NCBI GenBank assembly: GCA_937975725.1
Contig: CALJUL010000109.1
Span: forward strand, 1-17,748
DNA: 17,748 bases
Direction: 5' to 3'
DNA from: an uncultured Pseudoxanthomonas sp.
GTDB lineage: Bacteria > Pseudomonadota > Gammaproteobacteria > Xanthomonadales > Xanthomonadaceae
The stretch's first letter is position 1; each line of letters opens with the position of its first letter. Shown piece by piece: positions 1 through 7,242 of the stretch. A program made the position numbers and the translations under genes. The notes below the pieces were generated by a model. It was not told the DNA's origin. It was given only the letters and a program-made list of their open reading frames with translations, and did no database searches.

Positions 1-367
1 AGCCGATCTTCAGCGGCTCCTGCTGCGCCAGGCAGGCGGACATGATCTCGCGGAAGACGTGCACCAGCACTTCGTCGGACAGCGGGCCCACGTTGCGGTC
101 CACCACCATGCGCAGCACCTGCGCCTCGCGCTCGGGGCGGTAGTAGTCGACCGCCGCGGCCAGCTTGCCCTTGGCCTTGCCCACCTGGTGGGCGAAATGC
201 GCGCGCTCGGCGATCAGCGCCTGGATCTGGCGGTCGATCTGGTCGATCTTGGCACGCACGTCGGACAGGACCGGCGTGGGTACGGGCGCCGTTTCGGCGG
301 CCTTGCCCTTGGCGGTCCTGGCGGCCTTGGCCGTCTTCATGGTGGGTTTTGTGGGCTTGGAGGCCAT
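1..367 (-). CDS. pheA: Bifunctional chorismate mutase/prephenate dehydratase (P-protein), 5' part only
   Basis: This is the N-terminal 122 residues of the P-protein, which turns chorismate into prephenate and then phenylpyruvate for phenylalanine synthesis in the cytoplasm. Residues about 34-120 form an AroQ-type chorismate mutase domain. Visible marks are the helix with R38, D42 and D45, the segment around R55 and K66, and the YRPERE signature at 76-81, which carries active-site Arg and Glu. The prephenate dehydratase and ACT domains would lie outside the window. The first ~33 residues are a Lys/Ala/Pro/Thr-rich tail that the E. coli protein lacks; an internal Met at residue 10 is an alternative start. 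It lies downstream of serC on the same strand with a 103-nt gap holding an inverted repeat. Identity is secure for the mutase domain; the full P-protein assignment rests on family knowledge and the serC-pheA order. Confidence 0.88.
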   Translation of the reverse strand, partial: MASKPTKPTMKTAKAARTAKGKAAETAPVPTPVLSDVRAKIDQIDRQIQALIAERAHFAHQVGKAKGKLAAAVDYYRPEREAQVLRMVVDRNVGPLSDEVLVHVFREIMSACLAQQEPLKIG

Positions 368-398
368 AACAGTTTTTCCGTAATCCGGTCGCATCCCT

Positions 399-456
399 GT
401 GGGAGCGACGCGATGTAGCTTTACCGATGGACCGTCGCGACTTGCGTCGCTTCCAC
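399..456. repeat. Inverted pair of intergenic palindromic repeats (REP/BIME-like), copy A
   Basis: GTGGGAGCGACGC at 399-411 faces GCGTCGCTTCCAC at 444-456, which is its reverse complement apart from one mismatch (G403 opposite T452). The second half also holds its own small palindrome, GCGAC-TTG-CGTCGC around 437-450. It lies between serC and pheA, both on the minus strand, so it would be transcribed in any serC-pheA message and would fold there. The GTGGGAGCGAC head resembles copies at 9570-9727 and 12803-12891. Confidence 0.7.
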
Positions 457-470
457 GATCCGGCTGCGGG

Positions 471-1556
471 TCATCCGTTGCGCTGCCGGAAATCGCGCAT
501 GAATTCCACCAGCGCCTGTGCGCCCTCCACCGGCAGCGCGTTGTACAGCGAGGCGCGGATGCCGCCCACCGCCTTGTGGCCCTTCAGCGCCAGCAGGCCG
601 GCGGCCTTGGATTCGGCCACGAAGCGTGCGGTCAGCATTTCATCCGGCAGGAAGAACGGGATGTTCATGCGCGAGCGCACCGCCGGCGCCACCTCGTTCC
701 GGTAGAAGCCGCCGGAGGCGTCGATGGCCTCGTACACCAATGCCGACTTCAGCGCATTGCGGCGGGCGAATTCGGCCACTCCGCCCTCGGCCAGCATCCA
801 CTTGAACACCAATCCGGCCAGGTACCAGTTCCAGGTCGGCGGTGTGTTGAGCATGGAGTCGCGCGCGGCATGCGAACGGTAGTCGAAGATGTCCGCGCGC
901 GGCTGCCCGGCGCGCTCGAACAGGTCCTTGCGGACGATCACCACCGCCACGCCGACCGGGCCCAGGTTCTTCTGCGCGCCGGCGTAGATCACGCCGTACT
1001 TCGACACGTCCAGCGGCTCGGAGGCGATGGACGAACTGAAATCGGCGAACAGCGGCGCATCGCCCACGTCCGGGGTGTCGCGAAACTCCACGCCGTGGAT
1101 GGTCTCGTTGGCGGTGATGTGCACGTAGGCCGCGCCGGGACTGAGCTTCCAGGCTTCGCGCGGCGGGATGTCGCGGAAGCCGCCCGGCTCACCGTCGGCA
1201 GCCACGTTGACAGTGACGTAGGGCCGGACCTGCTTGATCGCGGTCTTGCCCCAGTGCCCGGTCACCACGTAGTCCACCACCTGCCCGGGCGCGGCGAAGT
1301 TGAGCGCCAGCAGGGCCTGGTGGGTGGTGGCGCCGCCGGTGAGGAACAGCACCGCGTAGTCGTCCGGGATGCCGATCAGCTTGCGCAGGTCCGCCTCGGC
1401 CTCGGCGGCCACGGCGATGAAATCCTGGCTGCGGTGGCTGATCTCCACGATGGACGCGCCGACGCCGTTCCAGTCGAGCATTTCGGCCTGCGCCTGCCGC
1501 AGCACCGGCTCGGGCAGGGTGGCGGGGCCGGCACTGAAGTTGTACGCGCGCGTCAT
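471..1556 (-). CDS. serC: Phosphoserine aminotransferase
   Basis: The 361-residue product is a PLP-dependent class V aminotransferase. It converts 3-phosphohydroxypyruvate and glutamate to phosphoserine in serine synthesis, and also acts in pyridoxine synthesis in many Gammaproteobacteria. The start is the ATG that gives MTRAYNFSAGPATLP, the conserved SerC N-terminus; an upstream in-frame ATG would add 19 unrelated residues. Visible marks are GGATTHQ at 74-80 (phosphate/PLP contacts), HRSQDF at 41-46, ADFSSS at 171-176, the PLP Schiff-base lysine K196 in AGAQKNLGP, NTPPTW at 237-242, and GGIRASLYNA near the C-terminus, which binds substrate phosphate. Length matches the family. It diverges from msrP across 185 bp, and pheA follows it downstream. 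An AGG sits about 8 nt before the ATG. Confidence 0.97.
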   Translation of the reverse strand: MTRAYNFSAGPATLPEPVLRQAQAEMLDWNGVGASIVEISHRSQDFIAVAAEAEADLRKLIGIPDDYAVLFLTGGATTHQALLALNFAAPGQVVDYVVTGHWGKTAIKQVRPYVTVNVAADGEPGGFRDIPPREAWKLSPGAAYVHITANETIHGVEFRDTPDVGDAPLFADFSSSIASEPLDVSKYGVIYAGAQKNLGPVGVAVVIVRKDLFERAGQPRADIFDYRSHAARDSMLNTPPTWNWYLAGLVFKWMLAEGGVAEFARRNALKSALVYEAIDASGGFYRNEVAPAVRSRMNIPFFLPDEMLTARFVAESKAAGLLALKGHKAVGGIRASLYNALPVEGAQALVEFMRDFRQRNG

Positions 1557-1741
1557 GGGGCACCTGTACGGGGGGACGCCTAGTATGCCGCAGCGCATCA
1601 GTTGCGGGAGCAACCAAGGCTCGGCCGACGCGCCGGAAGAGCGGCTTCACGCCAGCGAACCGCGGCGGCGCGCATGCTGCCGGGCCTGCAACCTTTCCCC
1701 TGCGGGCGGGTCCAAAATCCCGTCCCCGGCCGGAGCCTGCC

Positions 1742-2710
1742 ATGTCCCTGCGCGATGCCCTGCGGATTCCCGCCTCCGAAATCACCGACGAGGCCGTGTA
1801 CCGGCAACGCCGCGAACTACTGCGCACCCTTGCCTTCGCCCCCGCCCTGGCGCTGTCCGCCTGCGCCGAGGCTGAGCCCCCCGCTCCGCCTAGGGCCACG
1901 GTGACGCCGGAGCAGGCCCGTACCGGCTTCCGCACCGCCGAGGAGCCCACCCGCTACGAGGACGTCACCAGCTACAACAACTTCTACGAGTTCGGCACCG
2001 GCAAGGCCGACCCCTCGATGGCGAAGAAGACCCTGCGCGCCTCGCCCTGGTCGGTGGCCGTGGGCGGCGAATGCGCCCGGCCCGGCACCCTGGCCCTGGA
2101 CGACCTGCTGAAGGGCCTGGCGCCGGAGGAGCGCGTCTACCGCCTGCGCTGCGTGGAAGGCTGGTCGATGGTGATCCCGTGGCTGGGCGTGCCGCTGGGC
2201 GAAGTGCTCAAGAAGTTCCAGCCCACCGCCAAGGCCAAGTACGTGGCCTTCACCACCCTGGCCGACCCGCTGCAGATGCCCGGCGTGCGCTATTCCTCCA
2301 TCGACTGGCCCTACCGCGAGGGCCTGCGCATCGACGAAGCCATGCATCCGCTGACCCTGCTGGCCACGGGCCTGTACGGCAAGCCGCTGCCGCAGCAGAA
2401 CGGCGCACCGCTGCGGCTGGTGGTGCCGTGGAAGTACGGCTTCAAGAGCATCAAGTCGATCGTGGAGATCCGCTTCGTCGAACGCATGCCGCGCACCGCC
2501 TGGCACGACTTGCAACCGTCGGAATACGGCTTCTTCTCCAACGTCAACCCGAGCGTCGACCACCCGCGCTGGAGCCAGAAGACCGAGCGCCGCATCGCCG
2601 GCAGCAAGAGCAAGCTGTTCGCCGAACGCATCCCGACGCGGATGTTCAACGGCTATGCGGATCAGGTGGCGGCGATGTATGCGGGGATGAATTTGAAGAA
2701 GTGGTATTGA
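1742..2710 (+). CDS. msrP: Methionine sulfoxide reductase catalytic subunit (molybdopterin enzyme)
   Basis: The 322-residue protein is MsrP (YedY), the periplasmic Mo-molybdopterin reductase that repairs methionine sulfoxide in envelope proteins using electrons from MsrQ. The oxidoreductase molybdopterin-binding fold is clear: C137 in YRLRCVEGWSMV is the expected Mo ligand, YNNFYEFG is at 78-85, and the C-terminal half carries the family blocks VPWKYGFKSIKSI (228-240) and SEYGFFSNVNP (260-270). The N-terminus shows a Tat-type signal with a double arginine in QRRELLR (22-28) and a hydrophobic stretch. That stretch ends in LSAC (C41), a lipobox-like motif, followed by an acidic, Pro-rich linker. 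GGAG lies about 6 nt before the ATG. msrQ follows 332 bp downstream rather than directly. Confidence 0.95.
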   Translation: MSLRDALRIPASEITDEAVYRQRRELLRTLAFAPALALSACAEAEPPAPPRATVTPEQARTGFRTAEEPTRYEDVTSYNNFYEFGTGKADPSMAKKTLRASPWSVAVGGECARPGTLALDDLLKGLAPEERVYRLRCVEGWSMVIPWLGVPLGEVLKKFQPTAKAKYVAFTTLADPLQMPGVRYSSIDWPYREGLRIDEAMHPLTLLATGLYGKPLPQQNGAPLRLVVPWKYGFKSIKSIVEIRFVERMPRTAWHDLQPSEYGFFSNVNPSVDHPRWSQKTERRIAGSKSKLFAERIPTRMFNGYADQVAAMYAGMNLKKWY

Positions 2711-3042
2711 GCGCAGTGCGCGCTCCTGCTCGCCATTGGCTTGCCTTTCCGGTTGAGCAGCCTGAACGGGATAGGGGTTGAGGTACGGGCCGGCGAAGTC
2801 CGTGTGTGCCTTGGCTGGTGTGTCTGCAACAAGTGCGCTTGTTCGTTGCGTTCATGCGCAGCGGATTGAGTGGGCGCTGGTTTTTCTGAGAGGCACCCTG
2901 TCCAAACAATCCGCACCATGCCTCCCGGCACGCAAACATGCCGCCTAACCCGCAACCTCCGCCAAATGCGGTAGAACGGATCAAGACGATCGACATACAC
3001 GCACCGCCCTCCCACTCGGGCCTGACAAGACACCCAACCGCG
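2711..3042. other. Intergenic region between msrP and msrQ
   Basis: This gap of about 330 bp has no convincing gene on either strand; open frames here lack a ribosome site and family similarity. A short hairpin, GAGCGC at 2709-2714 with GCGCTC at 2720-2725, overlaps the msrP stop codon but has no T-tract. I see no clear promoter for msrQ. It is less GC-rich and less codon-biased than its flanks. Confidence 0.5.
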
Positions 3043-3672
3043 ATGCCCCCGACCTCCCCCCGCCTCGCCACCGCCAAGACCCTCGTCCACGCGCTGGCGC
3101 TGGCGCCGCTGGCCCTTCTTGTCTGGCAGATTCACGACGTCTGGCGGACCGGCGGCGATGCACTGGGCGCGGACCCTGTGGCCGAGATCGAGCACCGCAC
3201 CGGGCTGTGGGCTCTGCGCCTGCTGATGATCGCGCTGGCCATCACGCCGCTGCGGCAACTGACCGGGCAGACGGTGCTGCTGCGCTTCCGGCGGATGCTG
3301 GGGCTGTACGCCTTCGCCTACGCCACCCTGCACCTGGCCGCCTACTTGGCGCTGGACCTGCGCGGTTACTGGACACAGGTGTTCGAGGACATCGTCAAGC
3401 GGCCCTATATCACCGTCGGCTTCGCCGCGTGGCTGCTGCTGGTGCCGCTGGCGGTCACGTCCACGCAGGGCTGGATGCGCCGGCTGGGCCGGCGCTGGGG
3501 GCTGTTGCACCAGGCCGTCTACGCCATCGGCGTGCTGGCGGTGCTGCACTTCTGGTGGCTGGTGAAGTCGGACATCCGCGAGCCGTTGCTGTACGCGGGC
3601 ATCCTGGCCGCGCTGCTGGGCTGGCGGGTGTGGAAGCGGCTCAGCCGGCGCCGAACAGCAGCAGCGCGCTGA
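3043..3672 (+). CDS. msrQ: Heme-binding membrane subunit of the MsrPQ system
   Basis: The 209-residue product is a ferric-reductase-like integral membrane protein (MsrQ/YedZ) that passes electrons from the respiratory chain to MsrP. It has about six hydrophobic segments. The conserved heme-ligand histidines are visible as H97 in YATLHLAAY, H156 in WGLLHQAVY and H169 in VLHFWW. The RRMLGLYAF and KRPYITVGFAAWLLLVPLAVTS blocks are typical. I chose the ATG giving MPPTSPRLATAKT because it matches family length; an upstream in-frame ATG at 2938 would add 35 Pro-rich residues that look non-coding. No strong ribosome site is visible before either. The last 32 nt overlap the 3' end of the FHA gene on the other strand. 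Confidence 0.93.
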   Translation: MPPTSPRLATAKTLVHALALAPLALLVWQIHDVWRTGGDALGADPVAEIEHRTGLWALRLLMIALAITPLRQLTGQTVLLRFRRMLGLYAFAYATLHLAAYLALDLRGYWTQVFEDIVKRPYITVGFAAWLLLVPLAVTSTQGWMRRLGRRWGLLHQAVYAIGVLAVLHFWWLVKSDIREPLLYAGILAALLGWRVWKRLSRRRTAAAR

Positions 3673-4444
3673 GCGCGGCGGCCATCAGCAGGGCCGCCAG
3701 CAGCAGCCACGGCCAGCGTCCCACGCCGCGCTTGCGCGTGCGGGCGTCGACGACCTCAGATTCCGGCGTGCTGTCGCGCTCGGTGGCAGCGTCACCGGAC
3801 GGTTTGGCGCTGGGCGCCCACGGCACTTCCAGCACGAAACGGTGCTGGGCATCGAACACCACCTGGTCGCCCGCCGCCAGCAGTGCATCGTGCACCTGGA
3901 CGCCGTTGACGCGCGCGCCTTCGCCCGAGCCCAGATCGCGCAGCAGGACGCGCTCGCCGCGAAGTTCCAGCAGGGAGTGGCGCTCGGGAAAGGCCGGATC
4001 GTCCACCCGGATGGTCGCCTCGCGGCTGCGGCCGACCAGGCAGGGCTGGGCCAGGGAAATGCTGCGGCCGTGATAGGCGCCGCCCAGCCCGCGCAGCACG
4101 ATGCGCGGGTCGCCGGGCGCGGTCTCGGCGGCGACGGCTTCGCTGGCGCGCAGGTGCGGGGCCTGCACCAGCAGTTCCAGCCCATCCACGTACACTGCGT
4201 CGCCTGGACGCAGCACCGCCATGCGCTTGATCGGGCGGCCGTTGACGTGCACGCCGCGCATGCCGTTGGCCACCTGTAGCCACAGGCCGCGGCGGTCCAC
4301 GCAGATCTGCGCCAGCAGTGCGCCCTGCGCGGCATCGCCCACGCCGATGAGGCCGGCAGCCTCGCGCACGATCCGGTGCACGCCCGTGGTGAGCGGCCGG
4401 TCGGGCGCCGAGCGATTTGTAAAATGAAGTCGCAGGTTCTGCAC
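3641..4444 (-). CDS. Tail-anchored protein with tandem FHA domains
   Basis: The 267-residue protein has two forkhead-associated modules, which usually bind phosphothreonine. The first (about 15-95) is recognisable from GVHVNGRPIKRMAVLRPGDAVYVDGLEL but lacks the usual GR..S..H signature. The second (about 115-207) has VGRSREATIRVDDP (137-150), ERH at 154-156, and GARVNGVQV (176-184), close to the FHA consensus. A charged linker with several Ser/Thr follows, then a C-terminal membrane segment (about 245-264) with almost no residues after it, so both FHA domains should face the cytoplasm. The start is a GTG giving VQNLRLHF; the upstream frame is low-complexity and unlike the rest. It diverges from the PHA-system gene by 97 bp. 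No kinase or phosphatase partner lies in the window. Confidence 0.85.
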   Translation of the reverse strand: MQNLRLHFTNRSAPDRPLTTGVHRIVREAAGLIGVGDAAQGALLAQICVDRRGLWLQVANGMRGVHVNGRPIKRMAVLRPGDAVYVDGLELLVQAPHLRASEAVAAETAPGDPRIVLRGLGGAYHGRSISLAQPCLVGRSREATIRVDDPAFPERHSLLELRGERVLLRDLGSGEGARVNGVQVHDALLAAGDQVVFDAQHRFVLEVPWAPSAKPSGDAATERDSTPESEVVDARTRKRGVGRWPWLLLAALLMAAALSALLLFGAG

Positions 4445-4487
4445 GCGGCAGCAGCCTATCAGGTTGCCGCAGCTTGCACAGCCCCGG

Positions 4488-4516
4488 TTGGCAGCGGCGG
4501 CGCGGGCCGCGAGAAT
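4488..4516 (+). promoter_or_regulatory. Candidate sigma-70 promoter for the PHA-system gene
   Basis: TTGGCA at 4488-4493 and GAGAAT at 4511-4516 are separated by exactly 17 nt, matching 5/6 and 4/6 of the consensus. The predicted start near 4523 leaves a leader of about 19 nt that contains the GGAG ribosome site. It was found by eye in a GC-rich region, so chance is possible. Confidence 0.4.
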
Positions 4517-4541
4517 AGCCGCCGTCCAACGGAGCACGCCC

Positions 4542-4817
4542 ATGGCCAGCATCGACATCCGGCACGCGCACAGCAAGACGCCCAAGCAGGCCCGCAAGGC
4601 CGTGGAGGACGTGGCGAAGAAACTGGCCGAGCGCTTCGGCATGGACTACGGCTGGGACGGCGACACGCTGAACTTCAGCCGCTCCGGGGTGGACGGCAGG
4701 ATCGCCCTGCTGGCCGACACCCTGCGGGTCACCGCCAACCTGGGCTTCCTGCTGTCGGCGATGAAGGGGCCGATCGAGGCGGAAATCCGGCGCGTGCTGA
4801 GCGAGAAGTTCGACTGA
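4542..4817 (+). CDS. Polyhydroxyalkanoic acid system family protein
   Basis: The 91-residue protein resembles the small family found in PHA gene regions (PHA_gran_rgn type). These have the N-terminal pattern I-x-I-x-(R/H)-x-H and an amphipathic helix rich in Lys and Ala, followed by a beta-rich C-terminal half. Here the start is MASIDIRHAHSKTPKQARKA, then AEKFGMDYGW-like and RVTANLGFLL-like segments, ending EIRRVLSEKFD. Biochemical function is unknown; association with storage granules is inferred from family context. GGAG sits 8 nt before the ATG. It diverges from the FHA gene. A degenerate copy of its 3' end appears about 150 bp downstream (4970-5000). Confidence 0.8.
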   Translation: MASIDIRHAHSKTPKQARKAVEDVAKKLAERFGMDYGWDGDTLNFSRSGVDGRIALLADTLRVTANLGFLLSAMKGPIEAEIRRVLSEKFD

Positions 4818-5102
4818 GAGGCGCCCGCGGGAGCCGTCGTCCGCTGCTAAGCGGTGCCTGCCCTCGTGGAATCAGACGGATTCCGCGCCCGCCTTCACTT
4901 CCCTGAAAGCTTTGGGTTCCCCCCCCCCTATGCGGGGGCGACGAATGAGGCCGGCGGGCATAGATTGACGGCGTACTTGAACGAGAAGTCCGACCGAGGG
5001 TCGTCGACGTCGCTGCTACCCGTCATGCAGGGCTTCTCCTTATGGAATGTCTCTGGCTCTTGATGCCTGGCCTCTGACCTCTAGCCTCTGGCTCCACTCA
5101 TC
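4818..5102. other. Intergenic region with hairpin, C-run and degenerate repeats
   Basis: No gene is supported. It holds a short hairpin (GGAATC 4868-4873 with GATTCC 4879-4884), a run of ten C at 4919-4928 that can pair with GGGGG at 4934-4938, a degenerate copy of the preceding gene's 3' end at 4970-5000, and three tandem 7-mers CCTCTGA, CCTCTAG, CCTCTGG at 5071-5091. The two flanking genes are convergent, so transcription should end here, but no classic T-tailed terminator is visible. Confidence 0.5.
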
Positions 5103-5816
5103 TCACATAAACGGCTCCGCATCCCCCGCGAACAGCCGCCGCGAGACCTCGCGCTCGGTCCGCTCGATGTCGCGCACGAACGCCTTCCCGTCGCCCAGCG
5201 CGGCGAAGGCGCTGAAGCCGCGCTCCAGGAAACCTTGCAACTCGCCCAGGCCGGTCGCCTTTGCGGGACCGCGCGACAGCTTGAGCAAGGTGGCCACGCC
5301 CGGGGTCTTGACCGCCTTCGCCAGCCCCACGCCCACTTCGGCGATCAGGTCGATCTGGTGCTCGCGCAGGCGGCGGTAGCCCACTTCGCGGTAGGCGCGG
5401 CCGTACAGGTCCGCGTCCAGCCGGCGACGGTTCGGGGCCAGGCGCTGCAACGCCTCGGCCATGCGCAGGTCCAAGGCGTGGGTCAGCGCGCCCAGTTCGA
5501 TACCGTGGGCGACCGTGCCCAGCACGGCGCCGGGCAGCAGCCGCTGCATCATCGGCATCACCTTGGCCACGTTGGCGTCGCGCCGGCTGAAGTCGTGGTC
5601 GCCGTAGACGTCGGTGAGGAAGAACATCGCCGCCGCGCGCCGCTGCGGGTCCTCCAGGAAATGGCGGAAGCTGGCCTCCAGGCGCGCGGCCTGCCAGCGG
5701 CGCAGTTCGGGCAGCCAGCGCAGGCGGTTGCGGGCCTCGCGGTCCGGATCGTGCAGCGCCTGGTGCCAGGCCAGCCGCTTGCCCACGCGTTCGACCAGGG
5801 GTTCGCTTCGTGCCAT
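5103..5816 (-). CDS. Conserved protein of unknown function
   Basis: The 237-residue protein (241 if the ATG at 5828 is used; ATGs at 5828, 5825 and 5816 are in frame) is Arg/Leu-rich, mostly helical and without signal peptide or membrane segment. Its most distinctive block is FFLTDVYGDHDFSRRDANVA at about 58-77, followed by MPMMQRLLPG and later by EVGVGLAKAVKTPGV. I recall similar hypothetical proteins with FFL..YG..DFS.RD in many Proteobacteria, but no known activity. It diverges from the patatin-like phospholipase by 87 bp, which suggests shared regulation. The open frame runs far upstream across the next genes, but that extension is a GC-rich antisense shadow. Confidence 0.78.
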   Translation of the reverse strand: MARSEPLVERVGKRLAWHQALHDPDREARNRLRWLPELRRWQAARLEASFRHFLEDPQRRAAAMFFLTDVYGDHDFSRRDANVAKVMPMMQRLLPGAVLGTVAHGIELGALTHALDLRMAEALQRLAPNRRRLDADLYGRAYREVGYRRLREHQIDLIAEVGVGLAKAVKTPGVATLLKLSRGPAKATGLGELQGFLERGFSAFAALGDGKAFVRDIERTEREVSRRLFAGDAEPFM

Positions 5817-5903
5817 GCGCGCCATCATCCCGGGCCGCCCTTGTGGCCGCAAGCCGGCGGCCGGTCGGCTACACTCGCGCGAAGACGACGAAACGGGTAG
5901 TGC

Positions 5904-7148
5904 ATGCTTTCGATCCACAGCGCGCGCAGGCGGGGGCACAGCGGCAAGATCGGCCTGGCCATCGCCGGCGGCGGGCCCATCGGCGGCATGTACGAACTGG
6001 GCGCGCTGCGGGCCATGGACGAGGCGCTGGACGGCCTGGACTTGACCCGGATGGACTGCTACGTGGGCGTCAGTTCCGGCGCCTTCCTCGCCGCCGGGCT
6101 GGCCAACCGCATGAGCACGGCGGAGATGTGCCGCATCTTCATCACCGGCACCAGCGACGACGCCCGCTTCCGCCCCGAAACCTTCCTGCGCCCCAATGTC
6201 GGCGAATACCTGCGCCGCGCGGCCAGCCTGCCCAAGCTGTATGCGGACTGGCTGGCGCGGCTGGCGCGCAATCCGCGCCGCGCCGCGCGCTGGTCGGACC
6301 TGTTCGTGCGCTTCGGCGGGCTGGTGCCGACGGGCCTGTTCGACAACGCGCAGGTGGAGCGCTTCCTGCGCGACATCTTCAGCCGGCGCGGGCGCAGCAA
6401 CGATTTCCGCACGCTGGGCGCGGACCTGTTCGTGGTGGCGGTGGACCTGGACAGCGGCGAAGCGGTGCGCTTCGGCGAACCGGGCTGGGACGACATCCCC
6501 ATCTCGCGCGCCGTGCAGGCCAGTTCCGCCCTGCCCGGCCTGTATCCCCCGGTGGAGATCGGCGGCCGCCATTTCCTTGACGGCGCGCTCCGCCGCACCA
6601 TGCACGCCAGCACCGTGCTGGAGCGCGGCATCGACCTGATGATCGGCATCAACCCGCTGGTGCCGTTCGACGCCAACCGCGCCGCGCCGCAGGCGGACCA
6701 GGCCGAACAGGTGGGCCTGGCCGGCGGCGGATTGCCGGCGGTGCTGTCGCAGACCCTGCGCACGCTGTTGCAGTCGCGCATGCAGATCGGCATGGAGAAG
6801 TACCCGCACCAGTTCCCCGATATCGACCAGTTGGTGTTCGAGCCGAACGCCGACGACAGCGAACTGTTCTTCACCAACCTCTTCAGCTTCTCCTCGCGCC
6901 ACCGCGTCTGCCAACTGGCTTACCGCAACACCCTGGCCGACCTGCGCGAGCGCGCGCCCGTGCTCAAGCCGATGCTGGCCGCGCACGGCATCCGCTACAA
7001 CGACGCCATCGTCGGCGACCGCCACCGCTCCATCCTGGACGGACTGGACGTGGCCCTGCGCATGACCGAGACCACCGCGCGCCTGCGCCGCGCGCTGGAC
7101 GACGTGGACCGGGTCGTGGCACAGCACAGCGCGGTGCGGCGCCGCTGA
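5904..7148 (+). CDS. Patatin-like phospholipase
   Basis: The 414-residue protein has the patatin fold that hydrolyses acyl esters of lipids with a Ser-Asp dyad. The glycine-rich oxyanion loop is AGGGPIGGMYELGAL (21-35), the nucleophile elbow is GVSSG with S57, and the second catalytic residue is D226 in FLDGALRR. The C-terminal part (about 255-410) is charged and helical with no membrane segment and no signal peptide, so it is probably cytoplasmic or peripheral at the inner membrane or lipid granules. The substrate cannot be told from sequence. It diverges from the unknown gene at 5103-5816, and a phasin gene follows 94 bp downstream on the same strand, so the two may be co-transcribed. Confidence 0.9.
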   Translation: MLSIHSARRRGHSGKIGLAIAGGGPIGGMYELGALRAMDEALDGLDLTRMDCYVGVSSGAFLAAGLANRMSTAEMCRIFITGTSDDARFRPETFLRPNVGEYLRRAASLPKLYADWLARLARNPRRAARWSDLFVRFGGLVPTGLFDNAQVERFLRDIFSRRGRSNDFRTLGADLFVVAVDLDSGEAVRFGEPGWDDIPISRAVQASSALPGLYPPVEIGGRHFLDGALRRTMHASTVLERGIDLMIGINPLVPFDANRAAPQADQAEQVGLAGGGLPAVLSQTLRTLLQSRMQIGMEKYPHQFPDIDQLVFEPNADDSELFFTNLFSFSSRHRVCQLAYRNTLADLRERAPVLKPMLAAHGIRYNDAIVGDRHRSILDGLDVALRMTETTARLRRALDDVDRVVAQHSAVRRR

Positions 7149-7242
7149 GCCTTTCACGCCCCGGCCACGCGCTGGTGTGAATGCTCTAGACGCAGGGCCG
7201 ATTCTGGTCCGCGATCCCACCACCGAACGACGACGGAACACC

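Noticed and set aside
399..1583. 394-residue plus-strand open frame opposite serC
   Set aside because: His/Arg/Gln-rich mirror of an unmistakable SerC; no ribosome site.
2938..3042. Upstream ATG that would extend MsrQ by 35 residues
   Set aside because: The added stretch is Pro-rich and unlike MsrQ N-termini; family length fits the ATG at 3043.
4445..4642. N-terminal extension of the FHA protein to an upstream ATG
   Set aside because: Would run into the PHA-system gene on the other strand, and the added residues are low-complexity; the GTG at 4444 begins the recognisable protein.
5071..5091. Phase-variable simple repeat (three CCTCT-type 7-mers) and nearby C-run
   Set aside because: Imperfect copies in an intergenic region with no promoter or reading frame placed to be switched.
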